NCBI GenBank assembly: GCA_009995705.1
Contig: JAADBR010000191.1
Span: 1 to 5,574, forward strand
From: Microcystis aeruginosa W13-11
GTDB lineage: Bacteria; Cyanobacteriota; Cyanobacteriia; Cyanobacteriales; Microcystaceae
DNA length: 5,574 bases
Direction: 5' to 3'
Below, in pieces: positions 1 to 5,292 of the stretch (positions are counted from its first letter, which is position 1; every line of letters begins with the position of its first letter). Under the pieces are notes generated by a model. That model saw only the letters and a program-made list of their open reading frames with translations, ran no database searches and was not told the origin of the DNA. Position numbers and translations under genes: made by a program.

Positions 1-302
1 ACTGTTTCTCAAATGCCTTTTTTCGCTCCTTATGTTTATTTTTATGCTCACTTTGATTTTTTCTCTCCGTAATTTCTCTCTGTGACAGCTTAGGGTGCGG
101 AATGTGGGTTGTAAAATCGATATAGGCTCATTGACATTCGTTTCTAAAAGTGATGGAACCAGGTAAAGCGACAAAGATAGAAGAGCTGAATATTCAGCCC
201 TGAGAGCAGAGAACCTTCAGGCTGATAATATTTGCCTATTAATTCAATCTGGCTCAATTTTGCCCCAGTGCAGTTTTCTGGTTCGTATTTGCTTTGCTGA
301 CA
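1..302. other. Non-coding stretch, no gene recognised
   Basis: I see no convincing coding region here. On the minus strand near 1-115 there is a Lys/Glu-rich open frame running off the left edge, but it has no clear start and no family that I recognise. A perfect 14-bp palindrome (GCTGAATATTCAGC) sits at 185-198. Just right of it an imperfect stem (CAGCC-TGA against TCA-GGCTG, about 196-224) could fold. Neither can be tied to a function. The block 'gggtgcggaatgtgggtt' near 94-110 looks like sequence that I associate loosely with ends of cyanobacterial insertion sequences, but I cannot assign it. Confidence 0.4.
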
Positions 303-331
303 TTAACACTATCTGTAGTGAACTTTATAAA
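303..331 (+). promoter_or_regulatory. Sigma-70-type promoter for the HNH fragment
   Basis: A TTAACA hexamer at 303-308 and a TATAAA hexamer at 326-331 are separated by exactly 17 bp, the optimal spacing for a group 1 sigma factor promoter. Transcription would begin near 338, giving a leader of roughly 28 nt before the ATG at 366. The match is by eye; each hexamer is one or two bases off consensus. It supports the view that the short frame at 366 was once a normally expressed gene. Confidence 0.5.
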
Positions 332-352
332 ATACAATCATGCTTAGAGAAT

Positions 353-360
353 AGGGAAAG
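353..360 (+). promoter_or_regulatory. Ribosome-binding site of the HNH fragment
   Basis: AGGGAAAG ends five bases before the ATG at 366, with the GGGA core about eight bases away, a normal Shine-Dalgarno position. It fixes ATG 366 as the start rather than the in-frame ATG five codons further in. Confidence 0.5.
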
Positions 361-365
361 TTGCC

Positions 366-488
366 ATGATTACTCAAACAATGGTACAACCTTCTTCTTG
401 GATTGAAGGAGGTATCAGCATTAAGAGTCGTCAGCGCATACGTGAGCGTGCCAGTTGTTTGTGTGAATATTGTCATTTAATCGATTGA
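366..488 (+). pseudogene. Truncated HNH endonuclease, N-terminal 40 residues
   Basis: This is a 40-residue open frame beginning MITQTMVQPSSW and ending IRERASCLCEYCHLID before a TGA. The segment 'IRERA-x-x-x-CEYCH' is the hallmark N-terminal block of small HNH endonucleases widespread in cyanobacteria: a basic helix followed by the first CxxC zinc knuckle. Full members are usually well over 100 residues and continue with an 'IDH' motif and a second zinc or catalytic half. None of that follows in 489-680, so the nuclease core is missing and the peptide cannot be catalytic. The upstream promoter and ribosome-binding site look intact. Most likely the 3' part was deleted or replaced by the palindromic repeats that begin around 520. 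It could instead be an expressed zinc-knuckle micropeptide, but nothing supports that directly. Confidence 0.6.
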
Positions 489-530
489 TATAGCAGCATA
501 ACAGTCCAATGGTAGGCAATTATCTCGTTC

Positions 531-571
531 TCAGGTAGAACCCTGGAACGCTCCCTTCAGGTTCTACCTGA
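531..571. repeat. Long palindrome, 12-bp perfect stem
   Basis: Arms 531-542 (TCAGGTAGAACC) and 560-571 are perfect reverse complements around a 17-nt loop. The segment resembles the 'CTCGTTC...GGAACG' short palindromic repeats scattered between cyanobacterial genes. It lies between convergent units: the HNH fragment from the left and the FUSC gene from the right. The stem could therefore act as a bidirectional transcription end or mRNA-stabilising structure. No U-run follows either arm, so it is not a canonical intrinsic terminator. Confidence 0.6.
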
Positions 572-578
572 ATCACAC

Positions 579-597
579 TCTAAGGCAGAGCCTTAGA
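579..597. repeat. Palindromic repeat copy 1 (AAGGCAGAGCCTT type)
   Basis: An 8-bp perfect stem (579-586 with 590-597) closes on an AGA triloop (587-589). The core AAGGC-AGA-GCCTT recurs 26 bp further right, so this is one of a two-member local family. The core is typical of the dispersed AGGCAGAGCCT palindromes of cyanobacterial intergenic DNA. Confidence 0.6.
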
Positions 598-607
598 TGT
601 TGTGTAC

Positions 608-622
608 CAAGGCAGAGCCTTG
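608..622. repeat. Palindromic repeat copy 2 (AAGGCAGAGCCTT type)
   Basis: A 6-bp stem (608-613 with 617-622) has the same AGA triloop and core as the copy at 579-597. The outermost stem pairs differ from copy 1 (C-G here, T-A/C-G/T-A there) yet remain complementary. That is the compensatory pattern expected if the structure rather than the sequence is kept. Confidence 0.55.
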
Positions 623-628
623 CTACAA

Positions 629-647
629 GCAAAACCGCACATTTTGC
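629..647 (-). terminator. Weak hairpin downstream of the FUSC gene
   Basis: GCAAAA (629-634) pairs with TTTTGC (642-647) around a 7-nt loop, about 35 nt after the FUSC stop in its direction of transcription. On the minus strand the second arm is TTTTGC followed by TTG. The hairpin is A/T-rich and lacks a proper U-tract, so it is a poor terminator on its own. Together with the three stronger palindromes further along (608-622, 579-597, 531-571) it may end or protect the operon transcript. Confidence 0.25.
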
Positions 648-680
648 GCTTCATCACTACCCAAAAACGTAGCAGCTTAC

Positions 681-2891
681 CTATTCGGTGTAGGCAGGTA
701 AGTCTTGACTCATTTGATTTAAGTTGCTGGCAATGGCTTTCATCGTCATAAAAGCCGAGCTAAAGGCGATTAGCTCATTTAAGGGATAACTTCGACTCTC
801 AACCCGCAAGCTCAGTAATTGCTTCTCAAGAGATTCAATTTCTTCGATGAGCAATCCTAACTTTGGTGGGTTGAGAATGACCTGGGCAGCGATCGCCTCA
901 GCAATTTCATCAAAAGCGATCGCGGTTCTTTGTGCGATCGCTTGTAATTCAGGTAAAAACTTTTGTCGTATCGGTTCAGGAAGCGGTTGCTGTAGCCCAT
1001 CTTGTAAAGCATCCAATTGAGCCCAGAGTTTTTGTTCGTAGCCAATGGAGAAATTCCAAAAATTTTGGTGTTTGGTTGCTAAAACTGTGGAAATTTGTTC
1101 GAGACTGGCAATCTTAACCGAGGCTGGACGTTGGGCAATCGCCACTATGATTGCCTGCTTCAGTTGGGCGATATCTGACGGTGGTATCGTATCCTGAAAA
1201 TAGCCTGACAGCAGTTTTTGATATAGCTGTCCCATTTTCTTAAAAGTCACAGAAAAATCTGTTTCCAGTTGGTTTGTAGCCGATTTTGTCATAAATACAG
1301 TGGTCAGCAATACCCCCAGAAACGCGCCTACGGGAACTGAAATCAGTGCAGCCCAAATTCCTTGCTCGAAAAAAGGAAAAATATCCTTCCCGATGGCATC
1401 GGCTGCTACAATCGCACCGATGCGAGCGATCGGTGTAAACCCCAGCCAAGCACAACTGAAGTAGGCGAAAAAATAAGCCAGACTGCTACTAAAAGGATTA
1501 TAACCAAAGGACTTGACCAAAAGGTAAATACAGAGAATCGTCAAACTCAAGGAAACAGTGGCCGCCCAACCGATCGCGATCGCTCGCCCCCGTGTCGGTT
1601 GAATGACAGTGACCACTGCACCTATTATCACAATATCTGCCACTTTTTCGTAAGCAGAAGGATAGGGAAACTCGATGTGACGAATAATAGCCAGTAACAA
1701 ACCAATAACCAGGCCAAGACTGACAATTTCTCTCAGGCGTTTTAGGGATATAGGGGCCCATTTGGGAAAGGTAATCAGGTGTCTTCGCCTGAAAGTTGCA
1801 GTTACTTTGGTTTTATCGATTATCCTGCCTCCTAATCCCTCGCATTGTTGGATAAATCGAGATACAAGTTGAATAAATTGATAAAACTGTAGTGATTCTT
1901 GAACATCATACTGGTCAATCTCTCCACTGGTTCGGAGATGATCAAGTTTACCCCCAATATTCCCTAAATCTTCTTCTAATTCTCTGAGGTAAGGGGTAGC
2001 TAAGATTTTTTTGCCGTTACTCAGATCTCTCAAGCTATCAAAGCTGTCGGTAAGATGAGTCGCCAATTGGTGAAATTCCGCCCTGAACTGATGCACTAAA
2101 TTTTGTTCATGCTTTTCGCCCTTAAAAGCCATCAGATCAGCTAATTGTCGAGTCAATTGGTTCTGAATTGCCAAGATTTCACTCCAATTTTCTGCCACCA
2201 ATATCTCACTACCGAATTCATGGGTTGCTTTTGTGAGCATTGAAAGGCTAGTTTGTGTTGATTTTTTAATCTGATTGAGTAAGTTAAGCTCGTTCTGCTC
2301 AATAGAAAGAGGATAATCCCGCTCGTCGACCTCAGTTTTTAGGTAGCGATCGAGGATTTTTTGGAACAAGCGCGGTATATCCTGAAGGATTCCCATCAAG
2401 TTCCGGTTGAGATCGGATCGAGTATTCTGGGGCCAAAATAGTAAGGCCACAGCAATTCCCACGGCGATTCCGATCCAGTTATCGATCAGGCGCGATCGCA
2501 AATAGAGCCAGATATTTTGTTGTGCTGATGTTCCGACCACTCTCATGGCAATTAAAGCGCCCAGGAGTGTGGCTTGGGAATAAGCGGCTTGCCATCGGTA
2601 AGTTTCACAGATCAGGGCGGCTAAAATGTAGGTGAGAGAGGGAATGACAAAAAAACTTGCGCCTTGGATTCCGTAGGCGTTCACCAGGATAGCGGCAATG
2701 ATTCCCCCCAAAGCACTTCCCCCCAAACGCCCCAAACCTGCCGCGATCGCACCTCCCATCGATGGCTCAATCAGTACAGATACATACCCAAAGACGGGAT
2801 AGACAAAGTTGTCTAATACATTTCCTCGGTGCCAAAAGAAACTCGTTAAGAGAGCAGCACCCAGGGAAAACTTCAATCCCTGTCTGATCAT
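681..2891 (-). CDS. FUSC family inner-membrane transporter
   Basis: This is a predicted inner-membrane efflux component of the fusaric-acid-resistance / aromatic-acid exporter superfamily (E. coli AaeB and MdtO type). Numbered from ATG 2891 it has 736 residues and the family's duplicated layout. Six hydrophobic helices lie at about 7-153, closing with 'LLFWPQ'. A soluble, helical, Gln/Leu-rich domain covers about 155-385. Six more helices lie at about 387-534, including the conserved-looking 'QPTRGRAIAIGWA' at about 431-443. A cytosolic C-terminal domain spans about 540-736. The length is normal for the family and nothing is broken. The start is uncertain. TTG at 2912 gives 743 residues, with GAGA five bases and AAGGA twelve bases upstream. 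I prefer ATG 2891 because ATG is far commoner, and it overlaps the stop of a 17-codon frame (TAATG). It is the last gene of the cluster, 55 nt after the small membrane protein's stop. By family, such pumps work with an HlyD-type adaptor, and one is encoded upstream. Substrate unknown. Confidence 0.88.
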   Translation of the reverse strand: MIRQGLKFSLGAALLTSFFWHRGNVLDNFVYPVFGYVSVLIEPSMGGAIAAGLGRLGGSALGGIIAAILVNAYGIQGASFFVIPSLTYILAALICETYRWQAAYSQATLLGALIAMRVVGTSAQQNIWLYLRSRLIDNWIGIAVGIAVALLFWPQNTRSDLNRNLMGILQDIPRLFQKILDRYLKTEVDERDYPLSIEQNELNLLNQIKKSTQTSLSMLTKATHEFGSEILVAENWSEILAIQNQLTRQLADLMAFKGEKHEQNLVHQFRAEFHQLATHLTDSFDSLRDLSNGKKILATPYLRELEEDLGNIGGKLDHLRTSGEIDQYDVQESLQFYQFIQLVSRFIQQCEGLGGRIIDKTKVTATFRRRHLITFPKWAPISLKRLREIVSLGLVIGLLLAIIRHIEFPYPSAYEKVADIVIIGAVVTVIQPTRGRAIAIGWAATVSLSLTILCIYLLVKSFGYNPFSSSLAYFFAYFSCAWLGFTPIARIGAIVAADAIGKDIFPFFEQGIWAALISVPVGAFLGVLLTTVFMTKSATNQLETDFSVTFKKMGQLYQKLLSGYFQDTIPPSDIAQLKQAIIVAIAQRPASVKIASLEQISTVLATKHQNFWNFSIGYEQKLWAQLDALQDGLQQPLPEPIRQKFLPELQAIAQRTAIAFDEIAEAIAAQVILNPPKLGLLIEEIESLEKQLLSLRVESRSYPLNELIAFSSAFMTMKAIASNLNQMSQDLPAYTE

Positions 2892-2944
2892 TAGCCCGTT
2901 TTTACTGTCCAAGGTATCTCTATATCCTTTTTCGACTTACTCAT
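2891..2944 (-). other. 17-codon leader frame overlapping FUSC start (TAATG)
   Basis: On the minus strand, ATG at 2944 opens a frame of 17 codons (M-S-K-S-K-K-D-I-E-I-P-W-T-V-K-T-G) whose TAA shares one base with the ATG at 2891. It starts two bases after the stop of the 58-residue membrane protein gene. The TAATG overlap is a standard arrangement for translational coupling. The alternative is that these codons are the true N-terminus of the FUSC protein, put out of frame by an indel, because a basic, amphipathic lead-in is plausible before the first helix. A chance frame of this length is also common. Confidence 0.25.
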
Positions 2945-2946
2945 TG

Positions 2947-3123
2947 TTACCCATTAACCGCCCGCTCAATCCCATATAAAATCAGTGCCAAAAACGTCAC
3001 CAACCAAAACCAAAGCTGAGGAGGCTCACTATGGATCAAGATGACTAAAACAAAGGCTGCGGCGATAATCCACCACTTAAACCACCAAGTCCACCATTGA
3101 GAACGTCTTTTCGGATTTTCCAT
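2947..3123 (-). CDS. Small Trp-rich two-helix membrane protein
   Basis: A 58-residue protein lies between the adaptor and the pump on the same strand (64 nt after the hlyD stop, 55 nt before ATG 2891). It begins MENPKRRSQ, basic and so probably cytosolic. A striking W-W-T-W-W-F-K-W-W cluster follows at 10-18. Two hydrophobic segments, about 19-31 and 37-52, are joined by a short polar turn H-S-E-P-P-Q, and the tail is G-I-E-R-A-V-N-G. Eight of 58 residues are Trp. The predicted shape is a helical hairpin with both ends inside. Position and size match the tiny partner found in AaeXAB-type efflux operons (AaeX, DUF1656, about 65 residues with two helices), but I do not recognise the DUF1656 sequence signature, so homology is not claimed. 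An accessory or assembly subunit of the pump is a fair inference. The ribosome-binding site is weak (GGAATAAACGG, far from the ATG). Codon use and reading-frame integrity look genuine. Confidence 0.65.
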   Translation of the reverse strand: MENPKRRSQWWTWWFKWWIIAAAFVLVILIHSEPPQLWFWLVTFLALILYGIERAVNG

Positions 3124-3166
3124 ATTAGGTTTAACCGTTTATTCCAGTCGTTGTTTCTTTAATCTA

Positions 3167-3180
3167 CTTGCGAGCGCAAG
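3167..3180 (-). repeat. Small hairpin in the hlyD-small gene gap
   Basis: CTTGC and GCAAG arms enclose a 4-nt loop eight nucleotides after the hlyD stop. Outer AAT and ATT bases could extend it past a bulge. No U-run follows, so it is unlikely to terminate transcription. It could protect the upstream mRNA segment or tune the ratio of adaptor to pump. It is short enough to be chance. Confidence 0.25.
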
Positions 3181-3187
3181 ATTGTGG

Positions 3188-4720
3188 TTAACGGTCGTAC
3201 ACCCCTGTAATCCAGCGAAAAGCAGGGGTTATATAACTCACTAAAGAACGCTCTTCCACCACAGCATGGACATCTGCGGTAGTCCCGTTGGTAATTCTTT
3301 GGGGCGCTCCCTTAGCTTGAGTCCAGTAAAAACCACTCGGTGTATTGCGATCGACCTTCAGCGCTAAAGTGGCTTTGATAACACTTGCATTGACGGGTAT
3401 AGGCTTATCGCGATCGTCTTCATCCCTACCCAGAAACAGCTTGCCGGCGAGTTCATGACTTCCGACTGTATTTGCCAGTTCTGCCACAGTTACTGGCTGC
3501 TGATCGACGGAAACGACCTTAGCGACGATACCCCCATAGCGTTCGCGATCATAGAGATCGGGAACCACTTCTACTTCCTGGCCCGGTTCTAATCGTTTGG
3601 CATCACCGCTCTTAAACAATGCCACCACGTTGGTCTTGGCCTTGAGATTGGAGACTTCTAACGTACCAATGCGCCCCCCCGGAGCCAGGACTTCCCCCGG
3701 ATTAACAGATAAGTCTAAAATCTGGCCGTTGTACAGACTCACTACATTTTTGTTGGCTTGAATGGTGGTTTTTAACGTATTAATCTCTCGTTGCTGGTCA
3801 GCGATCGCATTGTAACGAAGAATATCACTGGCTGTATCTTGCAGGTCTATTTCTCGTTTTTCTGTGTTTAGTATATTATTCTGGGCCGTCAATGCGTTCA
3901 TCTGCGCTCGCAGGCTTTCATCAACCCCCTTAAGGCGATCGAGTTCTATTTGGACGCGATTGATACTATTAGAAGCCTCTAGATTATTGAACTGAAATAA
4001 ATAGGAGGGAAAATCTAGCTTGGCGACAGCCCCCTCTTCGATAAGTTTATCGTAGGCGGCTAGTCTTTCATCCGTTGAGTTCTGGAAATTTTTAAGATAT
4101 CGAGCATGGGAGAGATAGGCTTCTCGCTGTTGTTGATTACTGGATAATTGAACTTGAAGTGCTTTAATCTGAAGCTGATTCGCCTTTTGCTGGCGCTCTA
4201 TTGAGGCTGCATTTAATTGGCGACGACTCACTTCAATAGAGTCAACTCTTTCATCCTGCTGCTTGAGATCTGCTAGTCTATCCTTTTTATCTTTTAATTC
4301 TGTTTCCAATTCAGGAAACTCTAAAGTTGCCAGTAATTGCCCTTTTTTGACAGAATCTCCGGGTTGAATCAGGAGGGTTAACACTCGCCCACCTTGACGG
4401 GGTTCGATATTAACAATAGAACGAGGAATCAAAATGACCGCTCGTCCTTGAATAGGAGTCGGAATCTTACCAACTATCGCCCAATAACTCAATCCTCCGA
4501 GCAAAAGACCCACCGGCATTAAGCGCAGGATTATCTCCCCTAATCTTCCTGTTGGCTCCGAATATTTAGACGTTTTTTCTGAATCAATTTTAGGATCAAT
4601 TCCCGTTTTTATTTGCTTATTATCCTGATGTTCTATCCTAGCCTGCGTTGTTTTCTTCGCACCCATATCTGGCTGCTGGTGATCCTGATCAGACATAGAT
4701 TCGGTTTGATTTTTTGCCAT
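3188..4720 (-). CDS. HlyD family periplasmic adaptor (membrane fusion) protein
   Basis: This adaptor would link an inner-membrane transporter to an outer-membrane channel. From ATG 4720 it has 510 residues. A long, polar, Lys/Gln-rich cytosolic tail covers about 1-62, and one membrane anchor about 63-84 (LMPVGLLLGGLSYWAIVG). The first lipoyl half-motif is at about 107-134 (QGGRVLTLLIQPGDSVKKGQ). A coiled-coil hairpin, rich in Gln, Glu and Lys, spans about 135-327. The second lipoyl half is at about 327-355 (NPGEVLAPGG), followed by a beta-barrel domain about 359-411 and a membrane-proximal domain ending 'ITNGTTADVHAVVEERS'. That last block recalls, from memory, NHLM-type peptide-export adaptors rather than AaeA. 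The 62-residue tail is longer than usual. GTG at 4744 would add eight residues; I chose ATG 4720 because neither start has a clear ribosome-binding site and ATG is commoner. It is the first gene of the cluster, and the downstream FUSC pump is its likely partner. No outer-membrane gene is present. Confidence 0.88.
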   Translation of the reverse strand: MAKNQTESMSDQDHQQPDMGAKKTTQARIEHQDNKQIKTGIDPKIDSEKTSKYSEPTGRLGEIILRLMPVGLLLGGLSYWAIVGKIPTPIQGRAVILIPRSIVNIEPRQGGRVLTLLIQPGDSVKKGQLLATLEFPELETELKDKKDRLADLKQQDERVDSIEVSRRQLNAASIERQQKANQLQIKALQVQLSSNQQQREAYLSHARYLKNFQNSTDERLAAYDKLIEEGAVAKLDFPSYLFQFNNLEASNSINRVQIELDRLKGVDESLRAQMNALTAQNNILNTEKREIDLQDTASDILRYNAIADQQREINTLKTTIQANKNVVSLYNGQILDLSVNPGEVLAPGGRIGTLEVSNLKAKTNVVALFKSGDAKRLEPGQEVEVVPDLYDRERYGGIVAKVVSVDQQPVTVAELANTVGSHELAGKLFLGRDEDDRDKPIPVNASVIKATLALKVDRNTPSGFYWTQAKGAPQRITNGTTADVHAVVEERSLVSYITPAFRWITGVYDR

Positions 4721-4910
4721 TGTACTGAAATGAGTAAAAATCACTTAATTTGTAACATGATAAACATTCAGAGAATATTACTTTAGACTAGGAAAATCCT
4801 CTGAAAAAATCGCTCAAGCTATTTTTGACATAAGATAACTAGGCTACCTCGAAAGATTTACCGAAGGCTCAAACCTTTAAAATTTCCTGTAAGAAACCTA
4901 ATAAAGTAGC
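4721..4910 (-). promoter_or_regulatory. Upstream region of hlyD with a dyad, promoter not resolved
   Basis: This gap must hold the operon promoter, but no good -35/-10 pair is visible on the minus strand. Candidate -10 hexamers are TAATAT (4775-4780) and TATCAT (4757-4762); neither has a TTGACA-like box at 16-18 bp. A 7-bp inverted repeat, TTCAGAG (4767-4773) and CTCTGAA (4799-4805), brackets the TAATAT box. A smaller AGGA-AAA-TCCT dyad (4790-4800) abuts the right arm. That arrangement is compatible with an operator for a repressor or a LysR-type activator. Confidence 0.3.
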
Positions 4911-4952
4911 ACACTTGATGTGACCTAAAACAACCTAATAGGCATCAAGTGT
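4911..4952. repeat. Perfect 10-bp inverted repeat
   Basis: ACACTTGATG (4911-4920) and CATCAAGTGT (4943-4952) are exact reverse complements around a 22-nt spacer. A 9-bp direct repeat AACCTAATA occurs at 4895-4903 and 4932-4940, with a relative (ACCTAAAA) at 4923-4930. The mixture could be a protein-binding region or a scar. As a hairpin it has a large loop and no strong U-tract, so a terminator role is doubtful. Confidence 0.5.
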
Positions 4953-4970
4953 TTGAGTCCAACACTCCCA

Positions 4971-5141
4971 CTACAGAGACAATCTATCGAGCGAGTTTAC
5001 ACCATTCCAGCTTTTAACTTATATAAGGCGTATAGTCTCATTGTAAACGTTCAGGGGGGGGATGTCAAGCCGCCAGTGGCATTGACTCTGTACAAGGACT
5101 CTCCTAGGGCAGCAGAGAAGGAGAAGAACTGCCTTTCCTAG
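4971..5141 (+). pseudogene. Possible decayed TnpB-like C-terminal tail
   Basis: The plus-strand frame ending in TAG at 5139-5141 reads ...VNVQGGDVKPPVALTL... and ...SPRAAEKEKNCLS. The 'GGDVKP' block and the final basic/acidic tail recall the C-terminal ends of TnpB (OrfB) proteins of IS200/IS605 elements in cyanobacteria. Upstream of about 5030 the frame looks like nothing recognisable. No RuvC-like catalytic residues and no convincing start are present; a TTG at 4953 is the only start available. I infer a relic of an insertion sequence rather than a working gene. The resemblance is from memory and the left limit is arbitrary. Confidence 0.3.
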
Positions 5142-5226
5142 AGCCATGAATACTACTCTCTCACAGTAGCCGCTCTTTTCCGCGTCTTTTTAGATTACTA
5201 GATTTTGTCCCCCCCTGAACGGTTAC
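5043..5226. mobile_element. 184-bp segment with near-perfect inverted repeats at its ends
   Basis: The left end reads GTAAACGTTCA followed by eight G (5043-5061). The reverse complement of the right end (5209-5226) reads GTAACCGTTCA followed by seven G. The arms differ by one substitution and one G, far beyond chance at 147-nt separation. This fits a small non-autonomous element (MITE) or the ends of a deleted IS; the GTAA terminus is seen in some families but I cannot assign one. No direct target duplication is evident: the 8 bp outside are GTCTCATT on the left and TTCAAGGG on the right. The alternative is a single long hairpin at the right end of an IS605-like element whose tnpB tail is read through the left arm. 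Confidence 0.5.
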
Positions 5227-5251
5227 TTCAAGGGAGAAAAAGCGATCGGGC

Positions 5252-5257
5252 TATAAT
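5252..5257 (+). promoter_or_regulatory. Perfect -10 hexamer before the right-edge gene
   Basis: TATAAT lies 35 bp before the ATG at 5293. No good -35 box sits 16-18 bp upstream; the nearest, TTCAAG at 5227-5232, has a 19-bp spacer and touches the end of the inverted-repeat element. If the box is used, the element's right border supplies the -35 region of the neighbouring gene. Confidence 0.4.
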
Positions 5258-5292
5258 AGAGAAAATTTCACTTTAACTTGAGAAAATTCATT

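Noticed and set aside
1..117. Lys/Glu-rich open frame on the minus strand running off the left edge
   Set aside because: A TGA closes it upstream within about 20 bp, there is no clear start codon with a ribosome-binding site, and the composition matches no family I know.
579..622. Possible start of a CRISPR array
   Set aside because: There are only two short palindromic copies, 29 bp apart start to start, with differing arms, no regular spacers and no cas genes.
857..1761. Several open frames of 60-110 codons overlapping the FUSC gene in other frames
   Set aside because: They lie wholly inside a well-supported long gene, are rich in Cys/Arg/Ser as expected from out-of-frame reading, and show no domain or ribosome-binding site.
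4825..4830. Perfect TTGACA on the plus strand as a rightward promoter
   Set aside because: No -10-like hexamer lies 15-19 bp downstream, and no gene follows in a sensible position.
5054..5061. Run of eight G as a possible G-quadruplex
   Set aside because: It is a single G-tract; four tracts are needed for an intramolecular quadruplex. It is better explained as part of the inverted repeat.
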